Source: Zeus faber
Taxonomy: Eukaryota > Chordata > Actinopteri > Zeiformes > Zeidae
Assembly: GCA_960531495.1 (NCBI GenBank)
Contig: OY482859.1
Location: forward strand, 15,179,274-15,243,273
Length of the DNA stretch: 64,000 nt
Direction of reading: 5' to 3'
The translations under genes and the position numbers were made by a program. This document shows positions 43,813-59,023 of the stretch, piece after piece. Each line of letters begins with the position of its first letter. Position 1 is the stretch's first letter. The notes below the pieces were generated by a model, which worked only from the letters and a program-made list of their open reading frames with translations, had not been told where the DNA came from and did no database searches.

Positions 43813-44216
43813 TCGGCCGCACAGCCCGTGCTTTGTGGTGAAAATATGAACCGTGAATGCAGTGCGCCAATCCAATCAATTGGCGCTTTACCGTTCTCTG
43901 CAGGCCAGGCGCGTTTCCCGACGTAACATAATCCGGCCTCTGTGAGTCCAACAAGGAGACATTTCTTGTTCTATCTTTCCTATTTTTTCTGTATCCCGTC
44001 AGCACCTCACATGGCAAGGTGTATGTGGCCCAGGTACAGGAAAGAACGGCGGCAAGGAAAATCTACGACGCCGCTAAGAAGCAAGGGAAAACGGCCGGCC
44101 TCGTTGCTACCAAGTTAGTAAAAACGGAAAAGACGATGTTAGTACTTGGTACTTTGGTACACAAACTACAATGTACCAAAATTCACTCAAAACCGCCAAC
44201 GTCAGGTTATTAGGTT

Positions 44217-44251
<35 letters not shown>

Positions 44252-46746
44252 ACCGTGCTGTGTCCCAGAGAAAGGGAGATTGAGAAGTTCCGCGTGGCCG
44301 TGAGCGTACCACCTGGGGCCGAAGTGTCCTTTTCCCTCTCCTACGAGGAGCTCCTGCCACGGCGACTCGGTCGCTATGAGCTCATCTTGGGCCTGAGGCC
44401 CGGCCAGCCCGTCCAGAACCTCACCCTGGAGGTCAGCATCACAGAGAGGACGGGCATCAGCTTCATCAGGGTCCTCCCACTCAAGACCAGCCGACTGCTC
44501 TCCAACACTGTGAAAGGTAAAATGCGGGAGTTAAGATCGATAAGGTTTCAAAGATCACCTCACTCCCTGAAGCCCCCTTAACTATTCTTAAAACCGGTGG
44601 GGTCAGGAATGGAACACCACATATTAGCGATGCCACGGCAACTGGTAATAAACAAAGTCGATTCTCATGGAGAGTGAAAGTGAACAAAGCGACCACTCAG
44701 ACGTTTTGAGGCGAGGATTTGCAAAGACGCAGACCAAGAAGACATTTTTTTCACAGTGCACAATCATTTCTGCTAAGTTGAAACTTAGCAGAAAATCAGT
44801 TATTTATCAAGAATGTATACAGTAGCGGGTGACTGTAGAATCAAGATACTGAAACAAGGAGTGCTGGAGAAAAACAATAAATAGCTCATGCAAAAATTGG
44901 CCTGTGAATATACATGCAAGGATGGTCCATTTGATATAGCTACCTTTTAATGACTAAGCTGCCATTTTGATTGTGATGACTTCAATTTTATCCGGAAGCA
45001 TTTCCGAAAAAATTTCTGAAAAAACACATCAGTCACTTACTTTCGCTTATATCCCTACAAGAGTTACTAGTTTGTTTTTCTCGGCTTGTAGCCGATGCCG
45101 ACGCACCTCCGTCTACTGTGGTCGAGCAAAACTCCGGCTGTGCCCGGGTTCATTACAGCCCCACTCTGCAGCAGCAGAACGCCGTGTCCGCCAAGGGCAT
45201 CAACGCTGACTTCATTCTCCAGTACGACGTGGAGCTTAGAGATCTCATCGGTGATATCCAGGTCTGTAGCCCTTTCTGAAATCGATCTGAAAACTCTTAT
45301 TTGGTGTGAACACGGTTATCATTGCTTTGTTCTTTCCGTTTGCCGTTCGTTGCTTCTCTTTGATTTGTGTTTCTCTGCCTTGATTTCTCTCTCTCAGGTG
45401 TACGACGGCTACTTTGTGCACTACTTCGCACCTCGGCGGCTTCCTGTGGTCCCTAAGGACGTCATTTTTGTCATTGACGTCAGCGGCTCCATGATTGGCA
45501 CCAAGATAAAACAGGTATAATAGAAACTTTATACGTTTATTTATTTATTTTTTCCTCCGGCATAGAAGGATAGAGAGGGTCAGAGCCATCACTCAGGTGT
45601 GCTTTCCACCATTGTTTCTATCTGCTAATCCATCTTGTATGTATGTACCAGACAAAGCAGGCCATGACCACCATTTTGGGAGACCTCAGAGAGGGCGACC
45701 ACTTCAACATCATCACCTTCTCAGACAAGGTTCACACATGGAAAAAGGGGCGGACAGTGCGTGCAACACGTCAGAACGTACGGGACGCCAAAGACTTTGT
45801 GAAGAGGATAATCGCTGAGGGATGTGAGTTGGTGTGGCATTGTCAATTGCCCACGGTGTCCCAAACCGTGTTTCCTTTGTCGCTCATCCGTGTCATTTTC
45901 TCACACCAGGGACCAACATCAATGCAGCTCTGCTCTCAGCCGCCCAGCTGGTCCACCCCCCAGCCCCTGGTTCCTCCGGCCCGTCCAGGGACCGGCGCGT
46001 CCCCCTGGTGATCTTCCTCACCGACGGAGAGGCGACCATCGGCGTGACCACTGGCGACACGATCCTCAATAACGCCAAGAAGGCCTTGGGCCCCGCCTCC
46101 TTGTTCGGCCTCGCCTTTGGGGACGATGCCGACTTTCTCCTCTTGAAACACCTGGCCTTGGAAAACCGAGGCGTTGCCAGGATGGTGTACGAGGACGCAG
46201 ACGCCGCTCTGCAGCTGAAGGGCTTCTACGATGAGGTAGCCAGCCCGCTGCTCTCCGACATCCAGCTCTCCTACCTGGACGACCAGGCCTTCGACGTCAC
46301 CCGCTCCCTCTTCCCCAACTACTTCCAAGGCTCTGAGCTGGTGGTGACTGGGCGAGTGAAGCCGGGGATCAAAGCCTTGAAGGTATCGCTGAGCGCGGTG
46401 GATTCAAAGCAGCTGGTGAAGGTAGACAGTCAGACGTCGACTTCCAAATCCAGAGGGAATGAGACCGCAGCGTCGGCGGGTTGCACGGGCGCCACTGAAG
46501 GGATCTCCAGCTTTGTGCGTCGTCTCTGGGCTTATTTCACCATCAAAGAGCTGCTATTGGCCAAACTGAACACCACTGACCCTGGGACTCAGAAGTTACT
46601 AGCTGACAAGGCCACTAACCTCTCCCTGAAATACAACTTTGTCACCCCCGTCACCTCATTAGTGGTGGTGAAGCCGGATATGGACGAAGCAACTCCCAGT
46701 CCAGACATAGTTTCCACGAAAACAACCACCACAACGACTACGACAG

Positions 46747-46778
<32 letters not shown>

Positions 46779-49700
46779 AACAAAACAGCAGCCGCTGTGT
46801 CCGGCAAGAAGCCAAACTCTCCCTCAAACCCGAGGACTTACAAACTTAAACCTGACCATCCCTCCGTTAAGCCTCCGCCCCGTCAGCCGCCTCCTGGCAA
46901 CCCTGTCCCCAACACTCTACAACCCAAGAGATCCACATCATTACCTACATCAACCAAAACGGTGGCTCCACCTTCCACCAGAAAGAACACAGAAACTTTG
47001 AGTCCCAATTCTGCTAAAACTAACCCGGCGCCACTTTCTGGCAAAGCACCGACCATTTCCCCAAACTGTCCTAAAACGGTGACTGCTCCCCCTGCTGGAA
47101 GGATGTCCGTCTCTCTGCTGAACTCCCTTAAAACCGTCCCGCCACCGGCTCCTGGGAAAACCTCCACCTCCCCGCAGTCCAGCACGGTAAAACCAATCCG
47201 GCCGTCCACGACGAAAACCTCTGCGACATTGATGACGTCGACGACCACACCTCCGCTGAGTTTAGGCGGCACCGACCCCGCGCCGCCATCCGGGAAACCT
47301 CACATGCCCGAGCTGAGCACGGCGAGGACAGCTGTGAGCCGTCCCACCTCAGAGACGCAGAACAGCACCGCGTCCGCACCGGACACACAGGCGCCCGAGG
47401 TCACGACTGTTATGACCAGACTGCCGCCCACCGTCACCTCGGCCCCGGCCCCAACCCCGGTCCCGGCTTCCCGGGACAATAACACAGACTCTGAGGTGGA
47501 CACAGACATCAGCATCGCCACCCTGCTGTCTGCCACCTTCGCCCCCATGCCGGGTGTCACAGATGGGCCGAAATTATGGGAGGCTGCTGGGCTTCTGGGT
47601 AAGTCGTAGATGCTCAATTTATTCTGCTCAGCGCATTTATGCTTTGTGATGCTTTGTGATATTTCATATCTGCCCCTATAATAGTGCCATAAAATAAAAC
47701 TTACGATAGTGTAATAACACAGGTCTACGTACTGCAGAGGGGCCATTGATTGGCATTGAAGATTCAAACATGAAAATTTAGGTAGACTGCTAATTTCTAA
47801 TACCCATTGTATTTATTGCAACATTTTTCACATTGGTTAAAAATAAAATTTCAAGTTTGAATTTTTTAGTTTGAAACATTAGTGCAGAATCCCAATATCT
47901 TACAAAAAGGTCGCCACCGGCAGGCGGCTATGTAATAATTGTGACAGCTCTGTCAACAAGACCCGTTTGAGTAAACCCCCAAAAAATAGTGTGTTCCTAA
48001 TCTCTCCAACAGATGTCTCCACCTCCATCCAGATCCAAAGAAAAGGTGAATGTGTTTTCCCACATTATTAACAAAATATTTACTTTTATTATACCTCATC
48101 TGACAGAAGTAAGAAATATAAAACCTGTAGCAGTGTTCAGTTGTGTTCAACCAGATGATGGAGTGTCGACCACTGACCCTTTTCTTTCCTTTTGATCTCC
48201 ATGACATAGATATTGATCTTGTGAAAGGTGAGTGTTCGTAATAATGCTACCGACGTGGCTATGAATGACAATGAGATTTGGGGATTTTAGAGGTTTCCAA
48301 TTGTTTGTCGTTTTGTTCCCAGACTATGATGCAACCTACGACTATGACTACGATCTGAACTATGATTCCTGTAAGTGCAGGGACTCAATTGGGGACAAAC
48401 TCTTACCGTTAACCACTTAAACCGCTTTTCATCTCCTTCAATCTATTTTGCTTTTAGGGGACGATGCAGCCGACACAGAATCATTTGGTAAGTACTTTCC
48501 ATCTGTGGTTGCTGCACATCAACCTTACTTTGTATTTATAACTACTTAGGGATGATAAAGCCACAGCTTAGTTTAGTCGTTGTTTTTCTTGTTGATTTCA
48601 GTGCTTGGGGGTGAGGAGGACTGTCCTTTAGTTGAATGTCTTGTCCTTTTAGAGCCCCCGTCGAGGCTGAGCACCGTCAGGGTCTTTTCCTCATCAGGTA
48701 GTAGCCCGTATTGCTTGTTTTTTTTTAAATTATTATTATTGCAAATATGTAATAATAATCCTTTTTAAAACTCAACTCTTTTTCATGTGGGATTGTATCC
48801 CTCCCAGTTGACGGAGATCCTCATTTTGTGGTCCAGCTGCCAAAGCTGCACCAGAACCTTTGTTTCACTGTCGACGGCAGGGCCAAGGACGTACTGAGGC
48901 TGCTAGAGGACCCAGAGAGAGGTGAGCGGAACCAACATTTGTTTCCTTAAATTTGTTGAAGATGTAAAGATGAATGACTAAATAGTAGAAGAATAACCTA
49001 AAAATAGTATCCAATTCCCATGGTTCGTCTCCTTTATTTGTTCTCCAATAAGGGATCATTGTGGACGGACACTTAATGGGCGCTCCCTCCAAACACGGCG
49101 CAGAAGAGCGTTCTCGTACCTACTTTGACCAGCTGGTGATCTCCTCCTCGGTGGGTGTCTCCGCCGGCATGATGATCACCCTCTCGCTGCGGGGCGTGGT
49201 GGTGGAAGGGGAGGGGCGGGACACCCTACCCGTCAATCGACAGGGATCCGTCACCAGACAGGGCGTGAGGGTCGCCATGGACAACCACCGGAGCTGCTGG
49301 ATCGAGATGGCCAAGAACGTCCATTTCCTGGTTCTGTTTCACCACTACAAGCACCCCAGCTACTTGCAGATGGCTCACCTGGGTTTCTACATCACCAACG
49401 GACAGGGGCTCTCCTCGGCGACTCAAGGCCTACTAGGTACACTCTCTGTTACATGCTAGTTTGGAACACTTCCCTTTTAATATGACCTCTACTCACTACC
49501 CTCTACGTGTTCACAGGCCAGTTTCAGCACGCCGACATCAGCGTGACTCCGGTGAAGGACCACCCGGACTCAGGCGCTCACCGACCCGGCAAGGAGGGGG
49601 CGGCAGCCAGGGGGACTCTCAGGTGGGGGTCGATACACATGCAGGTCGCCTTGCAGGACAAGACCCTGAAGGACACCGTGCGGAAACGCCACGGGGGCAA

Positions 49701-49779
49701 ATGCTGGGTGGTCCCCAAGGCGGAGGTGGAGAGGCTATTGGGTCATCCGTACCAGAGCTACGTGGTGGATCACCTGTGA
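37529..49779 (+). CDS. itih6: inter-alpha-trypsin inhibitor heavy chain 6
   Basis: Secreted ITI heavy-chain family protein (VIT plus VWA). Exons: 37529-37645, 38434-38469, 39514-39668, 44003-44113, 44269-44516, 45092-45261, 45398-45514, 45652-45823, 45910-47598, 48013-48045, 48210-48227, 48323-48370, 48458-48487, 48602-48697, 48808-48921, 49053-49436, 49517-49779 (1266 aa; human ITIH6 1313). Signal peptide [23 protein letters not shown] in exon 2 may be a propeptide cleavage site. The VIT domain is at about 52-220. The VWA domain carries the MIDAS motif DVSGS (306-310). A Pro/Ser/Thr-rich mucin-like region spans about 636-925, then a Tyr/Asp-rich segment, VDGDPHF (1014-1020) and the ITI C-terminal domain. 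Human ITIH6 shares the long P/S/T region and C-terminus and sits next to PFKFB1. Exons 1-2 and the exon 14 start are the least certain; ATG at 37538 is an alternative start. Confidence 0.93.
39133..39408. mobile_element. hAT-type MITE with 8-bp target duplication
   Basis: A 276-bp element has ends CAGTTGTTCTCAATGTGGGG and GGTTGAGAACCACTG, matching the CAGNGGTTCTCAA consensus of Charlie-like hAT elements. It is flanked by CTATATAA (39125-39132) and CTTTATAA (39409-39416), 7 of 8 bases identical as expected for a hAT target duplication. There is no coding capacity. It lies in itih6 intron 2, about 100 bp before exon 3. Confidence 0.85.
39829..40034 (+). mobile_element. fragment of an ATATCGATATCG-type DNA element
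   Basis: GGGCTGGCCGATATCTCAAT, then ATATCGATATCGTGATGTGA and downstream text resembling a very common teleost inverted-repeat element. Only the left part is present. It stops where the LTR-like sequence begins at about 40035. Confidence 0.55.
40035..42580 (-). mobile_element. Gmr1-like Ty3/Gypsy retrotransposon fossil, partial
   Basis: A broken LTR-retrotransposon remnant lies antisense in itih6 intron 3. Recognisable parts in minus-strand order are: integrase zinc-binding and core region (about 42480-41950), integrase C-terminal region (about 41950-41690), reverse transcriptase (about 41690-41040), RNase H region (about 40740-40425), and a candidate 3' LTR (about 40340-40035). Integrase upstream of reverse transcriptase is the pol order of the Gmr1 clade described from fish, unlike ordinary Ty3/Gypsy elements. 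No gag, protease or second LTR was found. It is broken in at least half a dozen places and looks old. It appears to have inserted into the older element at 39829-40034. Confidence 0.8.
41828..41870. repeat. interstitial telomere-like (CCCTAA)n tract
   Basis: Seven consecutive hexamers of CCCTAA, one with a variant base, lie inside the retrotransposon fossil. Confidence 0.9.
43585..43660. repeat. (GT)n microsatellite
   Basis: GT repeat with TTGT interruptions in itih6 intron 3. Confidence 0.95.
43756..43810. repeat. (GT)n microsatellite
   Basis: Second GT repeat in itih6 intron 3, ending in GCGCGC. Confidence 0.95.
44217..44250. repeat. (GT)n microsatellite next to the itih6 exon 5 acceptor
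   Basis: A GT repeat ends about 18 bp before the acceptor CAG at 44266-44268. Confidence 0.93.
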
Positions 49780-50460
49780 AATTTAATTAAAAACTGAGTA
49801 GACACCGCCCGCCCCCTACAGGACAGCTCAGGCCATCACAGCAATGATGGATCCCCTCTGGAACAACGTGGACTCTGGGGTTCCAAGCTCTGTAGCCCTG
49901 GAGTCCAGTCACAGCCACACAATCGCAGATCTCCAAACTGCAGTATGAGTCACTCGCAACTCCTCTGAGAGCTGTGAAGCATTAGCACGGCGAGGAGAGT
50001 AGTTGGGGGCGGGGGCTACGTTTACAGAGACAAATGATGAAACAAGAAAATAACAAAATAAAGGGCGTGTGACGTACGTTTATATAGTTAGGGATGAAAT
50101 GTTGATGTTATAAAATTGTGCCTTTTTTGCATCACTCAATTTGAATTGGATTCAAGTTTTGGATTCTTGTTCACATGGCAACCGCAAAGGAAAACCGTTG
50201 TTTGTGTTTAAGCGGTCAAAAAGGAATTCTTGCACACAAAATTGCCTTCATTATATTGTCATAATGATATATATTGGATTCATCTCAGATGAAGATGAAT
50301 GACTATTTAGATTAAAGGTGTTTTTTTATTATATATTTATAGTCATTATTTTATGTTATTTTTAAAAGAAATACACCATCGGGTAAGTTCTATTTTCTCA
50401 GTGTATATAATTCCTGTATATCACAATGTGTTTGTATAGCTCATTTCCCCAAAGTGTCCT

Positions 50461-50466
50461 AATAAA
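50461..50466 (+). promoter_or_regulatory. itih6 polyadenylation signal (candidate)
   Basis: AATAAA about 680 nt after the stop, followed by a T/GT-rich stretch. An earlier AATAAA at 50057-50062 is the alternative. Confidence 0.5.
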
Positions 50467-53279
50467 TTATCGGCTATTGTCAATGCCCTGTTTGCTTTGT
50501 CGGATCTTCGGAGAAAATGTCTTCCAAGAAAACACAATAGAACTCAGGAATTTGAGGAGTGTTTTTCCAGGTTTGCCTGGATTTCATTCATAGTTTAATT
50601 CATTTTATTTGTTACACAAGACATTAGGCATTGTTCACATACTAGTGATCAAACAAGGACTGTAAGTTGTCTACTACTCAGCCTGAACTAGTTCTTCTGT
50701 CAACTCGAACGGATCTTGCCAAAGTAATTTCCAAAGGCCAAACTGGCTGATAATTGAAACAGTACAACCACACATTAGGCTTTATTTTTCGATAAAATTA
50801 AAAAAAAAAAAAAAAAAAAGGAGTGGACAGTATTTGGCGGTGAAGGGGTGGACTCGAAATATAATTCAACTTAAAAGAATATTCCAGTTTTCATAAATGA
50901 CATTATGGTTTCAGGATGAAGACCACACACAATGTTGAACGACGCACAGTGTGAAACCGCCGCGAATAAATATCAGTAGGTGTCTTTTTTTGTTTCGTTT
51001 TTTTGAATCCAGCTCCGCAACTCGGCAGCCTCCGTTATTCGCTCATCGAAAGCCTGTTCGTCAAGAATGCAGCTAATCATAATATATATTGTGATGCGAC
51101 ACTGGAATGATCCGTGAAGAAAGGTCAAAATAACATCCTGACACAGCAAGTAACAAAACAAAAAACAAACAATGTCGGTGTGCATCACGTTGAAAATCCG
51201 CTTTTTCTTTTTTTTTTTTCTTTTTTTTAGCAGTTACCATTACAAATACTAATAGCTTAGCATATTCAGCATTTGACATAAACCTCCCACCAGTACGTCA
51301 GTGAAGGTCAAATAAATAGAGCATAACAATAAGACAAATAATAAACGACGGCAAACATATATGAACTTTGTTTTGAGTCATCGGGGATGATGCGAAGTGG
51401 AGCTGCTTCAACCTTGCTTAAGTGTTTTAGAGGAAAAGATCGCAGCCCCCCTGGCCCGTCCGTCTGCGGCCAAACTGCCTCGAAACGTAGGGTTTGCCTT
51501 CATCCGGGAATGCAACGAGAAGCCCGGCGTGATCGGATGCGGGTGTTTATTTTTAATTGTTTTTCAGTCGACTCCTCTGTGCAACGTGGACTACCATTTA
51601 TACTTCAAGTCAACAAGCTTCTCCAAACAATAGTCAGCGACGGCCGGTTTGAACCAGGCCGGATTTTTTCGGCTAAAGGATGACTAAAAATGACGAGTTA
51701 TCCATTTTGAAGCGAGGCCCAAATGTACTGGAACCCCCTCCCCCCAAAATTAAGGCTAAAACCAAAAAAATGCATATTGGTTCATTCTTGAGGGGCGGCA
51801 CTTTCAACTGTGGCCTCGGGGCTTTTGCGATGCTACCAGGTCTTATTTTGAAGTTGTGGAAGTGTCCGTCTTTGCCCCCCACCCCTCCTCGATGCAGCTA
51901 TTCTAATGTTTTCACAGGATTCAGTTCTTTCGGGGAATGGCTATCTGGACGATAAACACAAAAGGGTTGAAACGACCGAGACGCGATCCGGTGCTTTCAC
52001 TTGTGAGCCGAAATTTCAGTCTTCACCCTCTTCGCTCGAAAAAAGCGAAACTTTCCTGAAAATCCAACCCCGCCAACGTACATCCTCAGCTCCTCGGCAC
52101 GTCCCCCGGCACCTCAACCTGCGTCTCCTGCGATATTCACCATACATGGCGCTCTCCCATCTTCCTCGTAGACGACCCTCGCTCAAAACAAACCTTCTCC
52201 ACGACGTTCCCGTCTTCAACGACCAGGCCCTACTTCCGATCCCTCCCCCAGTTTTCCGACTCGGCTCTTGTAAACGTCATAACTTCAGCGAGTGAAATGT
52301 GCACCAAATATATAGTAATAAAACTCTTCAATTCAACCATTTCAAGTGTTAGAAAGTAAACTATTCAAATTCAAAGAATCGACACTGCACGACAGAGATA
52401 AACAACGGAACAGTTTCGGGGTATGACGGTTAGAAGCCACCGGTTTTCAGCTTTGCCTGCTAGCACAGGGAACACGACATTGCAAATTGAGCACTATCAG
52501 TTCACGGAATAGCGCGTTGATATAGAACTTGTCATCACATTTTGCCTGACCAAAATATTTCGCCGAAAGGAGCAGAGTCTATTAAATTACACGGGTAAAA
52601 GACCAAGTAAGAGAAAAGTGAAAGCAGGGTCGACAGGGGTGATACGTGGGGTGGTCCAGCCTTCGTACTGCAGTGTCATTAACGTATGTTCTATGTACAA
52701 TACTACTGAGTGTTAAAGATGCATGCATGTCAACAGGAAGCGACCCGGCGAGAGGATGATTCTTCCGCTAAAGCCACTCCGCTTCCCTCACGTCAGGGTT
52801 TGCGATCCCGACAGTTTCGACGCCGAGCGAAATCCGATGCGAAGACGGGAAGGACGAAAGGCTTTTTAAGGAAATCGCAACAGGTACTAAGTTCACCCCG
52901 AATAGTGGATAGCCGACAGATGATTACAGATTCTACAATGGAATGAAAGACCATATCAACCCTGCTTTTCAGTGACAGAGATAAGGAGTGTGAGCATCTG
53001 AACAACGCGCGTGTGTGTGTGTCTGTGTGTGTGTGTGTGTCTGTGTGTGAGAGAGTGCGAGCGTTTGGGAGTTTCAAACGAACGTGTGTCAAGAGAGAGA
53101 GAGGGGCGCGGGGGAGGGAGGCGGACCACTTCAGGCCAAAACACACCCCTGTGCCTTTTTACCCGCCGCTTTCTATTTACCCCGCCGCACCGCCCCACCC
53201 CACCCGCTCAAGGCTCCGCTCCCGCTTTATCCTTTCCTCCGCCCCTCCGCTCCTGGCCCAGCCCTCTCTCTGAGGCCGT
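50467..53279. other. itih6-gdi1 convergent intergenic region
   Basis: The two genes converge here, so the right part is probably the gdi1 3' UTR on the minus strand. A TTTATT at 51546-51551 would be a minus-strand AATAAA. An open frame at 51906-52295 (+, 129 codons) shows no recognisable domain. A poly(A) run lies at about 50801-50819 and a GT repeat at 53011-53050. Confidence 0.4.
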
Positions 53280-57402
<4,123 letters not shown>

Positions 57403-57764
57403 GTTGGATCCTCTCCCGGCTCGCCCTCTTTCGCCCTGTAAAAACTGAAGGGTGTCGAAGGATGACGGATGCCCAGTGAGTCGACAAAACCCCCGCGAAC
57501 GCCTCTCGTTCTTCGGTCCGAGTGTGTTCGAATACGTCGCTTGGCGTCGAATCTTATTTATTGATCATTAGGGACGAATGACCAGTGGAATATACGGTCC
57601 ACACTGTCACCGGCGAGGACGACCAAAGATGGCCCAAAACGCAGAACGCCTCTGGAATGATGTTCCTCCGCGTCGGCAAATAGTGCACATCCTCCGAGTC
57701 CCCCTCTCGCACACACCCAATCCGCACAATAGACAAGACAGTGACGGCCGCTTTGTTTTCCTCT

Positions 57765-57796
<32 letters not shown>

Positions 57797-58400
57797 CGTG
57801 CTTATTTCAACGACTCGGCTCGCACGGCGTAACTTTTATTGCGGCGTTTTCGCACGGGCTTCATTTTGTGCCTAGAAAGGCTCTTTTTGTCGTCCCCTTG
57901 TTTATCCTCCCCGCCTCTTTACAATATGAGGTAGGCGCAGCAGCTCGTGGATACAGCGGTATCCCTCCGCCGCCACAGCTGTGTCGGCGCTGTGCAGGAC
58001 TTCCTCCCCGGTCCCCGGGCCCTTTCCGCGGAATCGCAATAACCACGGTCAAGCGGCGTACGCGGACCGTGGCCAACGCGTTCCTCCTGCGTTCGATGAA
58101 AACAACCCATTCGCCGCGTTACAATTGAGCCGGCGGGTCGGCGCGGTGCGTGGGAGGGGGGCGCGTGGCCGGAGCACCAGCACCACGGACAGCTGCCAGG
58201 TGCCCAGGTGTGGCCCCGCTCGTGGGCTCGGGGCGCGACCACGACGCGCTGACGTCACCGCGCCGCGTTCCCGGTGGCGTTTGTGACTTTTGGCGCCGTC
58301 CGTCGTGCGAACGTTGCGCATCTCGAAGGGACCCCGCCTTCACTCTTTATATATATATATATATATATAATTTTATTTTTTTTAATAATCTCATACTCCA
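57403..58400. promoter_or_regulatory. gdi1 5' region / CpG-rich promoter
   Basis: CpG-dense sequence, strongest at about 57920-58330, lies immediately upstream of the minus-strand gdi1 start. It is interrupted by a poly(T) run at 57769-57795. No ORF here has a recognisable product. A (TA)n run at 58348-58369 bounds it on the right. Confidence 0.6.
58250..58257. promoter_or_regulatory. consensus CRE palindrome
   Basis: TGACGTCA, the full CREB/ATF site, lies in the CpG island about 850 bp upstream of the gdi1 start and 770 bp upstream of the atp6ap1 start. Confidence 0.5.
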
Positions 58401-58923
58401 CTAATGCCCCTTTGTGTGTGTGTGTGGGGTTGTTGTTTTTTTTCAAACGGCACTTTTGAAACAGGACTTTCACACGATAGCGACGTCTCATTGGTTTGTT
58501 ATTACGTCATGGTTCGTCTTTCTGCTGCCACGCTTTCCTGGGACCTTGTTAAAATTCGATTAATCGGTAAATGCAGTATCTCTACGGCTGGAAGATTATA
58601 ATACAAGTATAGACCCAGGTTCAAAAAAGTAAAAAAAAAAAAAACAACAACTCTTTTAAGGTCTAACGCTAATGTAGATCATGTGGAGAGGGTTCAACTG
58701 GCTGTGACTATGATATACAGTTAGTTTACTACCGATATTTAAAAAAGAATATATTTACATGAATGTAATTTATTGAAGAAGTATATATATATGGTTTTTT
58801 TTTAAAGTCGTCGTATATAATTAGGTTTTCATTTTGATCGACTTCCACAGTATTTACGTCGGAACTCCGGTCTCCCAGCGGCTGATCTGGGTGGGGGGGT
58901 GGGGGGGGGCGGGGCGAAAAGAG

Positions 58924-58931
58924 CCGGAAGT
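58924..58931 (+). promoter_or_regulatory. ETS site in the atp6ap1 promoter
   Basis: CCGGAAGT, the strong ETS/GABPA core typical of TATA-less housekeeping promoters, lies 93 bp before the start codon. Confidence 0.5.
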
Positions 58932-58964
58932 GGGCCGCGCGCACATGACAGTCAGCTGGCTCGT

Positions 58965-58974
58965 GTCACGTGAC
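58965..58974. promoter_or_regulatory. CLEAR (TFEB/TFE3) element of atp6ap1
   Basis: GTCACGTGAC is the exact palindromic CLEAR consensus and lies 50 bp upstream of the start codon. V-ATPase and lysosomal genes, including ATP6AP1, are known members of the TFEB CLEAR network. Confidence 0.75.
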
Positions 58975-59023
58975 GCGGTCAACGGAAGCGGGAGCTGCAA
59001 GAAAAAAAAAGGAAAAAAGGAAA

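Larger units (their letters stand above)
42581..44002. other. itih6 intron 3, right part
   Basis: Contains a TA repeat (43042-43078), GT repeats and a GC-rich patch (43140-43370). A GTCACGTGAC palindrome occurs at 43438-43447, but with no promoter context. No extra exon was recognised. Confidence 0.45.

Noticed and set aside
45936-47388. Minus-strand open frames under itih6 exon 9
   Set aside because: Shadows of the single long coding exon of itih6.
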